Numbered from the stretch's first letter, positions 8,054 to 17,652 are shown. The stretch is DNA of 64,000 bases from Streptomyces monomycini (GCF_022271435.1 NZ_JAFIQY010000002.1:62001-126000); one strand, 5' to 3'. Translations and numbers: made by a program. The notes: a model not told the origin generated them from the sequence alone.

Positions 8054-9067
8054 TCAGTCGGACGCCTGCTCCACCGGACGCGCCACCCGCACGGCCCGCC
8101 TGCGCCGCCGCCACAGCACGATCGGCACCGCACCCGCGAGACCGAGCGCCGCCGGCGTCGCCGCCATGGCCTTGTTCAGTGCGGGCTGGTCGAAGGTGTC
8201 CGGCACCGACAGCCATGACCAGCGGTTGATCGGCCAGGCGACCGTGAAGGCACGCCCCACGACCTGCTTGACCTCGACCGTGCCGTTGCCCTTGAGGTTC
8301 GTGTGGTAGCGCGAGTCGAGGGAGTCCTGACGGTGGTCACCCATGACCCAGATGCTGTCCTTCGGCACCTTGATCGGCCCGAACGGCTTGTCGCCGCACG
8401 GCGTGTTGCCCGGGTAGAGGTACGAGTCCTCCTTCAGGGCCGTGCCGTTGACCTTGACCGGTCCGGCGCCCTGGCACTCCACGGTGTCACCGCCGACGGC
8501 GATGACCCGCTTGATCAGGTCCTTCTCCTCGGCCGACGGCATCAGGCCGATGAAGCTGAGGACCTGCTGGATCGCGTTGGGCTCGGGGGTGGGCACCTCG
8601 TTCAGCCAGCCGCCCGGGTCGTGGAAGACGACAACCTCGCCACGTTCCGGTTCGGAGCCGAACCACGGGGTGAGCTTGTCCACCAGCACCCGGTCCCCGC
8701 GCTGCAGGGTGTCCTGCATCGAGTCGGACGGAATGGAGAACGCCTGCACCAGGAACGTCTTGATGATCAGCGCGAGGATCAGCGCGATCCCGATGAGGAT
8801 CGGCAGCTCTTTCCAGAAGGCACGCGGCTTCTTGCCCTTCTTCACGCTGCCGCTCTCCTCCTCGCCCACCGGCTGTTCCTTGTCCAACGGCACTCCGGGG
8901 CCCGTCGGCCGCCCGGGACCGGCCGGCTGCCCCGGATCCGTCGCCCGCGCCGGGTCCGCCGGTCCTCCCGGCACGCCGGACGCGGCGGGCTGTGAGGACT
9001 CACCGTTTCCCGCCGGCTCTTCGGGCTCTCCGGTCCCGGACCGCGCGCCGACCGCCAAGTCCCCCAC
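8054..9067 (-). CDS. sipY: Type I signal peptidase (SipY-like)
   Basis: A 337-residue signal peptidase. A low-complexity, proline- and glycine-rich cytoplasmic segment of about 80 residues precedes a transmembrane helix (LPILIGIALILALIIKTFLV, about 89-108). The catalytic pair is S116 in IPSDSMQD and K186 in DLIKRVIAVGGD; box E is VMGDHRQDSLDSR. A C-terminal hydrophobic helix ends in an Arg run. The start is the GTG at 9067, five bases after AAGGAG, giving MGDLAVGARSG; a GTG two codons upstream overlaps the ribosome binding site. The first 68 bases overlap the end of sipX in another frame, so the genes are coupled. Confidence 0.93.
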   Translation of the reverse strand: MGDLAVGARSGTGEPEEPAGNGESSQPAASGVPGGPADPARATDPGQPAGPGRPTGPGVPLDKEQPVGEEESGSVKKGKKPRAFWKELPILIGIALILALIIKTFLVQAFSIPSDSMQDTLQRGDRVLVDKLTPWFGSEPERGEVVVFHDPGGWLNEVPTPEPNAIQQVLSFIGLMPSAEEKDLIKRVIAVGGDTVECQGAGPVKVNGTALKEDSYLYPGNTPCGDKPFGPIKVPKDSIWVMGDHRQDSLDSRYHTNLKGNGTVEVKQVVGRAFTVAWPINRWSWLSVPDTFDQPALNKAMAATPAALGLAGAVPIVLWRRRRRAVRVARPVEQASD

Positions 9068-10262
9068 ATCCACTCCTTACTCCACGCCACTGCCTGCCCG
9101 ATAGCCGGTGCAGGCCCACCACTCCCATAACGAGCGGGAGTTCCGCAGGGGTCGGGAGTTCGGACAAACCGTCGGAGGACACACTATGCGGAGCCCGCCC
9201 CGCCGTCGCCCTCGCGCCCGGCGCGTCGCGCACGGTCGCGTAGGTGTCAGGCTCCTCCAGGCGGCGCCAGTGGCCCACCGGCCAGGCGATGACCACGGCC
9301 CGGCCGACCACGTTGTCCACCGAGATCGTCCCACGGTACGGCTCGTCCAGGTGGTACCGGGAGTCTGCCGAATTGGAGCGGTGGTCGCCCAGCACGAAGA
9401 TCCGGCCGTCCGGAACCTTGACCTCGAATTTGAACTGCGAGGGCGCATCGCCCGGGTGCAGGTACGGCTCATTCAGGGGGGTTCCGTTGACCGTGACATG
9501 CCCTTGCTTGTCACAGCACTTGACGGTGTCGCCCCCGACACCCACCACTCGCTTGATCAGATCCTGTTCGTCGGCCGACGGAAGCAGACCGATGAAGGTC
9601 ATGAACTCCTTGATCTGCTTGACCACGACCGGGTCGTCGGCGGAGGTGACCTGCTCGTCCTTCAGCCACCCTCCTGGGTCCTTGAAGACGACCACGTCAC
9701 CCCGTTCGGGTTCCGAGCCGAACCAGGGGGTGAGCTTGTCGACCAGGACCCGGTCACCGATCCGGATGGTCTCTTCCATGGAGCCGGAGGGGATCACGAA
9801 GGCCTGGACGAGGAAGGTCTTGAGCACCAGCGCGATGGCCAGGGCCACACCGATGAGGATCGGTATCTCTTTGAGGTAGGAGCGACGCCTGCGCCGCTTG
9901 ATGCGGCGCGCCTGGCGCCGTCGTGCGGCCCGTCCTCCAGTGGCGGGTCTGGTCGTTCGCGTGCCGGCGCGCGCGCTGCCGCCGGCCTCGGCTCCTTCGC
10001 CGTACGGTCCGTCCCCGCGCCCTGCGCTTTCGTACGGGCTGCCACTGCGCCCCGCGTACGAGTCGGCCCTGTAACCGGTCCCGAAGTCGGGTCCGAAGTC
10101 GGACCTGTAATCGGTTCCGCGTTCGGCCCCGTAATCAGTTCCGCGCTCAGGCCCGAACGAAGCGGCCCCACGCGAGCTGCCCCCGTAGCCCTCTTCCCCA
10201 TCCGTCTCATCCGCGCCCGCGGCCCCCTGATGCCCGTGCCTGGGCCGCCCCCGGCTACCCAT
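9000..10262 (-). CDS. sipX: Type I signal peptidase (SipX-like) with long repetitive N-terminus
   Basis: A 420-residue signal peptidase. Residues 1-115 are a hydrophilic tail with degenerate RGTDYG/FGPDFG repeats followed by a very basic RRR stretch. The membrane helix is at about 133-155, the catalytic Ser is S161 in IPSGSMEE, and the Lys is K237 in DLIKRVVGVGGD; box E is VLGDHRSNSADSR. The C-terminal anchor is only weakly hydrophobic (ELPLVMGVVGL), followed by a basic, Gly-rich tail. The ATG overlaps the sipW stop by 8 bases. The catalytic core is intact; the length of the tail is the unusual part. Confidence 0.92.
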   Translation of the reverse strand: MGSRGRPRHGHQGAAGADETDGEEGYGGSSRGAASFGPERGTDYGAERGTDYRSDFGPDFGTGYRADSYAGRSGSPYESAGRGDGPYGEGAEAGGSARAGTRTTRPATGGRAARRRQARRIKRRRRRSYLKEIPILIGVALAIALVLKTFLVQAFVIPSGSMEETIRIGDRVLVDKLTPWFGSEPERGDVVVFKDPGGWLKDEQVTSADDPVVVKQIKEFMTFIGLLPSADEQDLIKRVVGVGGDTVKCCDKQGHVTVNGTPLNEPYLHPGDAPSQFKFEVKVPDGRIFVLGDHRSNSADSRYHLDEPYRGTISVDNVVGRAVVIAWPVGHWRRLEEPDTYATVRDAPGARATAGRAPHSVSSDGLSELPTPAELPLVMGVVGLHRLSGRQWRGVRSGCGGLGGRRAVRDRRARRAGGKR

Positions 10263-11328
10263 GGCTGCCTGCCGCGCCCGGTATGCCGTCGAAGGCGTGC
10301 GGGCGGTGCAGGGCCGTCCAGTGGCCCACCGGCCAGGCGATCCAGTCGGCGCGGCCGATCACCTTGCCGACCGGGACGGTGCCGCCTCCCGGTTCGCCGA
10401 GGTGGTCCCGTGAGTCACGCGATCTGCCGCGGTGGTCCCCCATGACCCACAGCTTTCCCTCCGGCACCACGATGTCGAACGCGTCGGAGGACGGCTCGTC
10501 CCCCGGGAACAGGTAGTCCTCGTCCACCGGCTCGCCGTTCACCTTGATCCGCCCCCGTTTGTCGCAGCAGGTCACCCGGTCCCCGCCGACGCCGATCACG
10601 CGCTTGATGTAGTCGGTGGCCGCGGGCTCGGCCAGCCCCAGCGCCGCGCCCGTTCCCCTGATCAGTCCCGTCACCGGGTTCTCGTCGGGTTCGCTCCGCA
10701 GGAACGAACCGGTGCCGTCGAAGACGATCACGTCGCCCCGGCGCGGTGCGTCGCCGAAGCGGTACGCCAGCTTGTTGACCAGCACCCGGTCGCCGATCCG
10801 CAGGGTGTTCTCCATGGAGGAGCTGGGGATCAGGAAGGGCTGTACGACGAAGGCGCTCAGCAGCAGGACAAAAGCCACACAGAGCGAGAGCAGCAGGACG
10901 GGCCGGCGCCACAGGGCGGACAAACTCGCTCCCCACCAGGACCCGAACCGCCGGATCCGGGACGGCCGCCGTTGCGCTGCCCCCTCCAGGGGCAGCGCAT
11001 CCTGGAGCGGTGCGTCCTGAGGCAGCGCGCTACGGTCCTGCACGCACGTACCCCGCCCCGGCCGCCCTTCCGGGCCGGCGCCCCCCTCAGAGCGCCCTCG
11101 CGGGCCTCTGCCCCCCTCCGGCCGACCATCCGGGGCCGTGACCCCCTCCGTACGTCCCGCGGGCCGTACACCCCGTTCCGCCCGCTCCTCGGGCCCGGGA
11201 AGCGCGGCCGCCTTCTCCGTCACGGAGGAGGCGTGCGCGGAAAAACACGCGGAGCGCGACCCCTGCTCCGGCCCCGGTTCAGGGGCGGGAGAGCGGTCGC
11301 GCTCCGAAAACTGTGCGTCGGTGTCCAT
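10255..11328 (-). CDS. sipW: Type I signal peptidase (SipW-like)
   Basis: A 357-residue signal peptidase and first gene of the sip run downstream of rplS. A long hydrophilic N-terminus with Gly-Pro-Glu-Gly-Arg repeats (about residues 45-95) precedes a membrane helix at about 142-164. The catalytic Ser is S171 in IPSSSMEN and the Lys is K242 in DYIKRVIGVGGD; box E is VMGDHRGRSRDSR. No C-terminal transmembrane helix is visible. Overlap with sipX implies co-translation. The N-terminal repeats probably vary between strains. Confidence 0.92.
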   Translation of the reverse strand: MDTDAQFSERDRSPAPEPGPEQGSRSACFSAHASSVTEKAAALPGPEERAERGVRPAGRTEGVTAPDGRPEGGRGPRGRSEGGAGPEGRPGRGTCVQDRSALPQDAPLQDALPLEGAAQRRPSRIRRFGSWWGASLSALWRRPVLLLSLCVAFVLLLSAFVVQPFLIPSSSMENTLRIGDRVLVNKLAYRFGDAPRRGDVIVFDGTGSFLRSEPDENPVTGLIRGTGAALGLAEPAATDYIKRVIGVGGDRVTCCDKRGRIKVNGEPVDEDYLFPGDEPSSDAFDIVVPEGKLWVMGDHRGRSRDSRDHLGEPGGGTVPVGKVIGRADWIAWPVGHWTALHRPHAFDGIPGAAGSHG

Positions 11329-11373
11329 CGGACCCTGAGCCTATCCGGCCGGTCCAGGACGCCGGACGTCTGT

Positions 11374-11721
11374 TCAGTTGTCGCGCTTCTCCTTGATCTT
11401 CGCGGCCTTGCCGCGCAGCTCACGGAGGTAGTACAGCTTGGCGCGACGCACGTCACCGCGGGTCACCAGCTCGATCTTCTCGACGATCGGGGTGTGCACG
11501 GGGAAGGTGCGCTCGACGCCGACGGAGAAGCTGACCTTGCGGACCGTGAAGGTCTCGCGGACGCCCGCGCCCTGGCGGCGGATGACGACGCCCTTGAACT
11601 GCTGCACACGGGAGCGGTTGCCCTCGATGACGCGCACGTGGACGTTGACGGTGTCACCCGGACGGAAGGCCGGGACGTCGCTGCGCAGCGATGCGGAGTC
11701 GACGGAGTCGAGAAGGTTCAT
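11374..11721 (-). CDS. rplS: 50S ribosomal protein L19
   Basis: A 115-residue protein with L19 hallmarks: [20 protein letters not shown], then [20 protein letters not shown] and [21 protein letters not shown]19 sits at the 30S-50S interface. The ATG at 11721 gives [12 protein letters not shown], matching the normal family start. It follows trmD in the rpsP-khpA-rimM-trmD-rplS order typical of bacteria. Confidence 0.98.
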   Translation of the reverse strand: MNLLDSVDSASLRSDVPAFRPGDTVNVHVRVIEGNRSRVQQFKGVVIRRQGAGVRETFTVRKVSFSVGVERTFPVHTPIVEKIELVTRGDVRRAKLYYLRELRGKAAKIKEKRDN

Positions 11722-11853
11722 GACCCACTGCTTTCTTCGTTGATGCCACAGGTCATCAACGGAACTGGAGAATTGCGTTGAGGTTGCCGTTCCGTCGGGC
11801 GGGCGTCGTTCCCCCTGTGGCAGGGGCGCGCGCCGGACGCACACAGCAGCGGC

Positions 11854-12663
11854 CTATTCTTCCACGTCGTCGCTCGTACGCCCAAATCGACCGCTCGTTC
11901 CCTCGGCCCACCCGAGGATCGAGAGGGTCTCGCGGTCCTTCTTGTCAAAGGCGGCCGGGTCGGCGCGCTCGATGAGATCGGGGCGGTTGCGGTCGGTACG
12001 GCGGAACGCTTCGTCCCGGCGCCAGCGGGCGATCTTGCCGTGGTGGCCGCTGAGCAGCACCTCGGGGATGCCGCGGCCGCGCCACTCGGGAGGCTTCGTG
12101 TAGACGGGGCCTTCCAGGAGGTCCGCCATGGCGCCGGGGGCGAAGGAGTCGTCCTGGTGGGAGGCCGAGTTGCCCAGTACGCCGGGCAGCAGCCGGGCGA
12201 TGGCTTCGACCATCACCAGGACGGGGGCCTCGCCGCCGGCCAGGACGTAGTCGCCGATGGAGACCTCGCGGACGTCCACGCGGTCGCCGTACTCCTCGAT
12301 GACGCGGCGGTCGATGCCCTCGTAGCGGGCCGGTGTGAACACCAGCCAGGGCTTCTCGGAGAGCTCCACGGCGAGCTGCTGGGTGAAGGGCTTGCCGCTC
12401 GGCGTGGGGACGACGATGACCGGGTCGCCCTCCTGGGAGTCGATGACCGAGTCCAGCGCCTCGCCCCACGGCTCGGGTTTCATGACCATGCCGGGACCGC
12501 CGCCGTACGGCGTGTCGTCGACGGTGTTGTGCTTGTCGTGGGTCCATTCCCGCAGGTCGTGGATGCGGACGTCCAGCTGGCCGCGGGCGCGGGCCTTGCC
12601 GACCAGGGAGACGTTCAGCGGTTCCAGGTACTCGGGGAAGATCGTGACGACGTCGAGCCGCAT
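11854..12663 (-). CDS. trmD: tRNA (guanine-37-N1)-methyltransferase
   Basis: A 269-residue SPOUT-class methyltransferase starting [13 protein letters not shown]. Trefoil-knot motifs are present: DDTPYGGGPGMVMKPEP, FTPARYEGIDRRVIE and SIGDYVLAGGEAPVLVM. It methylates G37 next to the anticodon using S-adenosylmethionine, which prevents +1 frameshifting. The ATG shares one base with the rimM stop (TAATG), so translation is coupled. Confidence 0.98.
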   Translation of the reverse strand: MRLDVVTIFPEYLEPLNVSLVGKARARGQLDVRIHDLREWTHDKHNTVDDTPYGGGPGMVMKPEPWGEALDSVIDSQEGDPVIVVPTPSGKPFTQQLAVELSEKPWLVFTPARYEGIDRRVIEEYGDRVDVREVSIGDYVLAGGEAPVLVMVEAIARLLPGVLGNSASHQDDSFAPGAMADLLEGPVYTKPPEWRGRGIPEVLLSGHHGKIARWRRDEAFRRTDRNRPDLIERADPAAFDKKDRETLSILGWAEGTSGRFGRTSDDVEE

Positions 12664-13271
12664 TACACGTCCTCGCCGGCGTCACGGGCCGAGTCGGCGC
12701 CCTGCGCCTTCGGGGCCGCGGGCTCCGCGGACGCGTCGCGGGCCGAGGCCACCTCGGCCTGGCTGTCGTCGAGCAGGCCGGGCGGGGGGTCGACGACCGC
12801 CTTCTGCTCCGCCAGGTCGATCTCCGGAACGATCTCGGAGACGAACGGGATCATGATCTCGCTGCCGTCCGGGCGGCGGACGATCAGCAGGTCCTGGTAG
12901 GGCAGGTGGGAGATCTCGGCGATCCGGCCGACCTCGGTGCCGTCGCGGGTGACCACGTCGAGGTCGACGAGCTGGTGGTCGTAGAACTCCTCGGGGTCCT
13001 CGGGGACCTCTTCGGGGTCGATCTCCGCGATCAGCAGCGTGTTCCGCAGCGCCTCGGCGCCCGTACGGTCCCGTACGCCCTCGAAACGCAGCAGCAGGCG
13101 CCCGCTGTGCACCCGGCCGGTCTCGATGGTCAGCGGGCCGGTTGCTGCCGGGTCCGTGGCCAGTACGGCGCCGGGCGCGAGCCGCAGCTCCGGCTCGTCG
13201 GTACGCACCTCGACGGTGACCTCGCCCTTGATGCCGTGGGCGCGGCCGATCCGCGCGACTACCAGCTGCAC
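12663..13271 (-). CDS. rimM: Ribosome maturation factor RimM
   Basis: A 202-residue protein with the RimM N-terminal beta-barrel ([20 protein letters not shown]) and the PRC-barrel-like C-terminal domain ([19 protein letters not shown]). It binds S19 and helps mature the 30S head. The start is the GTG at 13271 after GAGGGG, giving MQLVVARIG; a longer frame begins at 13340. The last 45 residues form an Ala/Glu/Asp-rich tail beyond the usual domain end. Confidence 0.97.
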   Translation of the reverse strand: MQLVVARIGRAHGIKGEVTVEVRTDEPELRLAPGAVLATDPAATGPLTIETGRVHSGRLLLRFEGVRDRTGAEALRNTLLIAEIDPEEVPEDPEEFYDHQLVDLDVVTRDGTEVGRIAEISHLPYQDLLIVRRPDGSEIMIPFVSEIVPEIDLAEQKAVVDPPPGLLDDSQAEVASARDASAEPAAPKAQGADSARDAGEDV

Positions 13272-13467
13272 AGTGCCCCTCTTCGCGGCCGGCCGCCCGC
13301 CGCTCGCCGCGGTGGCGGTCCTCGCCTCGTGATTCGTCAATCGGTGGTAACGGTCATACGTGCATCGTCGCAGATGCCTACGACAACGGGCCGGGGTGAG
13401 CCGTAGCCCTCCCCGGCCCGTGCCGGTACTGCCTGGTCCGGGGAGTGCCCCGGTACCCCGGTTCTGC

Positions 13468-13707
13468 TCAGCGGACCTGGTCCACGTCGACGAGGTCGAC
13501 CCGGATACCGCGACCGCCGATGGCGCCTACGACCGTCCGCAGGGCACGCGCGGTGCGGCCGTTGCGGCCGATCACCTTCCCGAGGTCGTCGGGGTGGACC
13601 CGGACCTCCAGAACGCGCCCGCGACGCAGGGTGCGCGAGGCGACCTGCACGTCGTCGGGGTTGTCGACGATGCCCTTTACGAGGTGCTCGAGGGCCTCCT
13701 CGAGCAT
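13468..13707 (-). CDS. khpA: KH-domain RNA-binding protein KhpA
   Basis: A 79-residue single KH-domain protein (YlqC/KhpA) with the nucleic-acid-binding loop VIGRNGRT. The family binds RNA and works with KhpB in several Gram-positive bacteria, affecting translation and cell-length control. It begins two bases after the rpsP stop, and rimM follows about 200 bases downstream. Confidence 0.95.
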   Translation of the reverse strand: MLEEALEHLVKGIVDNPDDVQVASRTLRRGRVLEVRVHPDDLGKVIGRNGRTARALRTVVGAIGGRGIRVDLVDVDQVR

Positions 13708-13709
13708 GA

Positions 13710-14147
13710 TCAGGACTCGGTCGACTCGGAGGTGGACTCGGCCTCGGCCTCGTCCGCCTTCTTGTCAGCCTTCTTCGCCTTCGGGGTGATCGCCTCACCC
13801 TTCGGCTCGTCGCCGTCCTTGGCCAGAGCCTCGAACAGGGCGCTCTTGTCAGCCTTCGGCTCCGCGACCTTCATCGGCGCCGGGGCGGGCAGGCCCTTGA
13901 ACTTCTGCCAGTCGCCGGTGACCTTGAGGATGGCCATGACGGGCTCGGTCGGCTGCGCGCCGACACCCAGCCAGTACTGGACACGCTCGGAGTCGACCTC
14001 GATGCGCGACGGGTTCTGCACCGGGTGGTACAGACCGATCTCCTCGATCGCCCGGCCGTCACGGCGGGTGCGGGAGTCGGCGATGATGATGCGGTAGTGA
14101 GGCGCGCGGATCTTGCCCAGACGCTTCAGCTTGATCTTGACTGCCAC
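13710..14147 (-). CDS. rpsP: 30S ribosomal protein S16
   Basis: A 145-residue protein. The first 80 residues are S16 ([20 protein letters not shown], then [19 protein letters not shown]). The remaining 60 form an Ala/Lys/Glu-rich tail, common in actinobacterial S16. The GTG at 14147 gives [11 protein letters not shown], preceded by AGGAG at about 10 bases. It is the first gene of the rpsP-khpA-rimM-trmD-rplS string. Confidence 0.98.
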   Translation of the reverse strand: MAVKIKLKRLGKIRAPHYRIIIADSRTRRDGRAIEEIGLYHPVQNPSRIEVDSERVQYWLGVGAQPTEPVMAILKVTGDWQKFKGLPAPAPMKVAEPKADKSALFEALAKDGDEPKGEAITPKAKKADKKADEAEAESTSESTES

Positions 14148-14302
14148 GGGAGTGGTGTCTCCTGGTCTTGACGTGGTTGGGCACAACGGGATGCCACGTG
14201 GGGTTGCGGTACTCGGGTGCCCGATGGACGCGCCAGCCGGAGGAGAGAGGGGTCCTGTGCGACTGTCGAGTACAGCTGACCATTGTGCCACACCACTCCA
14301 GG

Positions 14303-14893
14303 TCAGCCGACCGCAGCCACCTCGGGGATCCGGAAGGGCTTGCCGCAGCCGCCGCAGACGATGGGAGCCTGGGCCAGCACGGACGGGACGACCCGGACAT
14401 TGCGCCCGCAGTCGCAGACGGCCTTGACGCGCACACCGCCACCGGAGGAGCCGTGCCGGGCGGCCGGACCCCGGAAGCTGCGGGCACTGTCGGCCGTGGT
14501 CGCGACGGAGTGCGCCTTGAGGGCTCTGGCGAGCCGCTCGATGGTGGGGCGGTAGCGCCTTCTGGCCTCGGGGTTGAGCGTGACCAGCGAGAAGCCGCTG
14601 CTCGGGTGCGGCTCGTCGACGTGGTCGAGGCCCAACTCCTCGGCGATGGAGAGGAATCGGCGGTTGTGGTAGCGGCCGGCGCGTGAGGTGTCGCGGACGC
14701 CGCGGGCGGCGGCGATGCCGTGGACTGCCTCATGCAGCAGCCGTTCGAAGGAGAGCTCGGCCCCACAGGCGGACGAGGACTCTCCGATCAAGGACTCGGG
14801 CGCGGCCAGGTCCGGCAGCTCGGGGTGGTGCCGTTGAATGTCGGCCCACGCGAGCGCCAGCTCGGCGGCGAGAACAGGCGGTGTCGTGCTCAC
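14303..14893 (-). CDS. SprT-like zinc metalloprotein
   Basis: About 196 residues. An HEAVH motif (HExxH) near residue 55 follows FERLLHE and is followed by a YHNRRF segment, as in SprT/Spartan-like domains. The C-terminus has two paired cysteine motifs, VCDCGRNVR and CGGCGKPF, a zinc ribbon like that of SprT proteins. The fold suggests a zinc-dependent protease or DNA-protein crosslink role, but no substrate can be assigned. The GTG at 14893 gives [14 protein letters not shown]; an ATG at 14917 is also possible, and neither has a clear ribosome binding site. Confidence 0.75.
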   Translation of the reverse strand: MSTTPPVLAAELALAWADIQRHHPELPDLAAPESLIGESSSACGAELSFERLLHEAVHGIAAARGVRDTSRAGRYHNRRFLSIAEELGLDHVDEPHPSSGFSLVTLNPEARRRYRPTIERLARALKAHSVATTADSARSFRGPAARHGSSGGGVRVKAVCDCGRNVRVVPSVLAQAPIVCGGCGKPFRIPEVAAVG

Positions 14894-15036
14894 GTCGTGA
14901 CAACGAGCCGGGCCCATCCAGTGTTCCGATTACGGGGCATCTCAAATAATTTGCACGTACCGGTCAGTTTCTGGTCATGGGTTTCGAGGACGGCGTGTGC
15001 GCAGAACTGCGGAGAAGGCGCGCGTCGGGTGGCAAG

Positions 15037-15064
15037 CCGGGGCGTACCCGCGCGTACGCCCCGG
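15037..15064 (-). terminator. Hairpin downstream of proS
   Basis: A perfect 11-base-pair stem, CCGGGGCGTAC with GTACGCCCCGG, and a 6-base loop, about 80 bases after the proS stop. There is no T tract, as is common for Streptomyces terminators. A second small hairpin (GGGCAAC/GTTGCCC) lies nearby. Confidence 0.55.
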
Positions 15065-15141
15065 CGCGTAAGAGATGGATGCGCGCCGGGGCAACCGTTG
15101 CCCGTGGGCCGCGACGTGCCACCGGTGGAGCCCGATGGGAC

Positions 15142-16557
15142 TCAGTAGGCGCGCGCGACGACCGCGATCGTACCGGGGGCGTCGTCCGTGCCGGGCACCG
15201 ACCCGTCCTCGGCTACCAGACACCGTACGGTCACCGCCTGCTCGGCGAGCCGGGCCTCTCCCTCCGGGCCGAGTGCCGCCCACGGGATGCGGGCCCAGCC
15301 GCCCGCGGCCGCGGCCTCGACGGCCTCCTCGGCCGTCGCCACGTCCGAGGTGCGCGACTGCCGGCGCTCGCGGGACTGCCGCAGGAGCAGCGCCTGATCC
15401 TCCTCCAGGATCGCGGGGAGCAGGGAGACGAGCGCGTCGAGCCGGACGGGCTCCTTGCCGCCGGGGATACGGCGGACGAGCACCGCGGTGCCGTTCTCCA
15501 GGTCACGCGGACCGACCTCGACCCGGACCGGCACGCCCTTCAGTTCCCAGTCCACCGCGCGGCGCCCGAAGGGGACGTCCGTACGGTCGTCGACCTGGAC
15601 GCGTACCCCCGCCGCCCTCAGTGCGTCGCCGATCCGCCGGACCTCGGTCAGTACGGTGTCGTCCCCCTTGACCGCCAGGACCACGGCCTGAACCTGGGCC
15701 AGCCGGGGCGGGACACGCAGGCCGTGGTCGTCACCGTGCGACATGACCAGCGCGCCGATCATGCGGGTGGTGCTGCCCCAGGAGGTCTGCCAGACCAGTT
15801 CCTGCGTGCCCTCCTTGGAGAGGTACTGCGTGTGGAAGGCGCGCGCGAAGTTCTGGCCCAGTTCGTGGCTGGTGGCCATCTGGAGGGCCTTGCCGTCACC
15901 CGTCATCGCTTCGAGGGTCAGGGTGTTGATGGCGCCGGCGAACCGTTCCGCCGCGGTCTTGCGCCCGGCCACCACGTCGATGGCGAGGACGTCGGCCATG
16001 AAGTCCGCGTAGACGTCCCGGTGGACACGGGCGGCGTAGTCGCGGGCTTCCTCATAGGTGGCGTGCGCGGTGTGCCCCTCCTGCCAGAGGAATTCCGTCG
16101 TACGGAGGAACACCCGCGGCCGCATCTCCCAACGGACGACATTCGCCCACTGGTTGATGAGCAGGGGAAGATCGCGGTAGCTCTGCACCCACTTGGAGAA
16201 GTACTCGTTGACGATGGTCTCGGAGGTGGGCCTGACGACGGCCGGTTCCTCCAGCTCCTTGCCGCCGCCGTGGGTGACCACCGCCAGCTCCGGCGCGAAG
16301 CCCTCGACGTGCTCGGCCTCCCTGGTCAGGTACGACTGCGGGATCAGGAGCGGGAAGTAGGCGTTCTGGGCACCGGTCTCCTTGATGCGCGCGTCCACCT
16401 CCCGCTGCATCCGTTCCCAGAGCCCGTACCCGTACGGTCGGATGACCATGGTGCCGCGCACCGGCCCGTTGTCGGCCAGCTCGGCCTTGCTGATCAGATC
16501 CTGGTACCAGCGGGGAAAGTCGTCCGCCTGGGGTGTGAGAACGGGGGCCTTTGCCAT
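15142..16557 (-). CDS. proS: Prolyl-tRNA synthetase, short archaeal/eukaryotic-type
   Basis: A 471-residue class II aminoacyl-tRNA synthetase. Motif 2 reads RVFLRTTEFLWQEGHTAHAT and motif 3 lies near SWGSTTRMIGALVMSHGDDHG. It lacks the roughly 180-residue editing insertion of the bacterial enzyme between motifs 2 and 3. Its C-terminal zinc-domain-like region ends in a Tyr (VARAY), the feature of archaeal/eukaryotic-type ProRS whose terminal Tyr reaches toward the active site. It charges tRNA-Pro. The ATG at 16557 fits family length; upstream in-frame sequence is non-coding. Whether it is the only ProRS or a second, drug-tolerant copy cannot be judged here. Confidence 0.93.
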   Translation of the reverse strand: MAKAPVLTPQADDFPRWYQDLISKAELADNGPVRGTMVIRPYGYGLWERMQREVDARIKETGAQNAYFPLLIPQSYLTREAEHVEGFAPELAVVTHGGGKELEEPAVVRPTSETIVNEYFSKWVQSYRDLPLLINQWANVVRWEMRPRVFLRTTEFLWQEGHTAHATYEEARDYAARVHRDVYADFMADVLAIDVVAGRKTAAERFAGAINTLTLEAMTGDGKALQMATSHELGQNFARAFHTQYLSKEGTQELVWQTSWGSTTRMIGALVMSHGDDHGLRVPPRLAQVQAVVLAVKGDDTVLTEVRRIGDALRAAGVRVQVDDRTDVPFGRRAVDWELKGVPVRVEVGPRDLENGTAVLVRRIPGGKEPVRLDALVSLLPAILEEDQALLLRQSRERRQSRTSDVATAEEAVEAAAAGGWARIPWAALGPEGEARLAEQAVTVRCLVAEDGSVPGTDDAPGTIAVVARAY

Positions 16558-16776
16558 GACGCGCATGGTAGGGGCGCGACACCTGGCGTCGGCAAACGAA
16601 ATTGCACCCCGGCGCACCGAGGGGCGCGCGGGAGACAACCCCGGCGCAACCCTGGACTCCGAGCCGGATGGGGAGTTGTCTGGAATGCGGGGGCGCACGA
16701 CGCGAACACAGGGGCGGGACACGGGGGAGAACGACCACTGACAGCTTCGGGTTCTCGGCGGATTGGGGCGCTTTCG

Positions 16777-17652
16777 ATGACACCCACGCTCGTACGGCAT
16801 CACCTCCGGCAGTCCGGCTCTCCCGGTTCTCACGACCCGTCCGCACCGGCCGACTCCTGTGGACGCACCCGTGACTGGGCCGAGGTCCAGGAACGGATGC
16901 TGGTGCCGCTGTACGAGGCCGTCTACGACCGGGTGGGCGTCGGTCCCCACACCAGGCTGCTGGGGCTGGGGTGCGGTTCCGGGCTCGCGCTGCTGATCGC
17001 CGCGGCCCGCGGAGCGCGGGTCTGCGGCGTGGACACGGACGAGGAACGGCTGGATCTGGCGCGGGAACGGCTGACTCCCGACTCCTCGCGCGAGGCCCGT
17101 GGCGACACGGCGCGCGCCACGGTGCTGGCGTGCGGTGGTCCCGAGCAGGCGGCCGCTCCGGACGGCTCCGCGTTCAATCTGGTGACGGCCTTCCACCCGG
17201 TGGGCTGTGTCCGCAGCGTCGAAGGGCTGACGGCTTCGCTGGTGACGGCCGCCGGACTCGCGGAGCGCGGCAGTCCGGTGGTGCTGGGCGGCTGGGGGCC
17301 GGTGGAGCGGTGTGCCACGGCGAGCGTGCTGCGGGTGGCCCAGCGGCTGGCGGACCCGCTGCGCACGGCGGGCGGCTGGCGGCCCAGCGGCCGGGACGAC
17401 CTGGAGGACCTGGCCGACCGCGCGGGGCTGCGGCCCGACGGGTCGGGGCGGGTGGCCTGCCCGTTCGGTTACGGCAACCTGCCGAGCGCGGTGCGCGGGC
17501 TGCTGTCCACGGGGCTGTTCGACGCGGCACTGGAGGTCACCGAGCAGGCGCAGGTGGAGAAGGAACTGAGCGAGGCGCTGCATCCGCACCAGCGCCCGGA
17601 CGGCACGGTCTGGATGGCGAACGTGTTCCGTTATCTCATCGCCCGTACGTGA
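16777..17652 (+). CDS. Class I SAM-dependent methyltransferase
   Basis: A 291-residue protein with methyltransferase motif I LLGLGCGSGLALLIAAARGA around residues 58-77 and an acidic residue in GVDTDEERLDLA closing the SAM site. Motif post-I and later strands are recognisable but degenerate. It resembles streptomycete proteins annotated as methyltransferases beside proS, of unknown substrate. It is divergent from proS with 219 bases between them. The ATG at 16777 gives MTPTLVRHHLRQ; a very long upstream-open frame is non-coding. The 3' end is followed by a T/C-rich repeat tract. Confidence 0.82.
   Translation: MTPTLVRHHLRQSGSPGSHDPSAPADSCGRTRDWAEVQERMLVPLYEAVYDRVGVGPHTRLLGLGCGSGLALLIAAARGARVCGVDTDEERLDLARERLTPDSSREARGDTARATVLACGGPEQAAAPDGSAFNLVTAFHPVGCVRSVEGLTASLVTAAGLAERGSPVVLGGWGPVERCATASVLRVAQRLADPLRTAGGWRPSGRDDLEDLADRAGLRPDGSGRVACPFGYGNLPSAVRGLLSTGLFDAALEVTEQAQVEKELSEALHPHQRPDGTVWMANVFRYLIART

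Noticed and set aside
14977..16776. In-frame extension upstream of the methyltransferase
   Set aside because: It is antisense to proS; methyltransferase-like sequence starts only after 16777.
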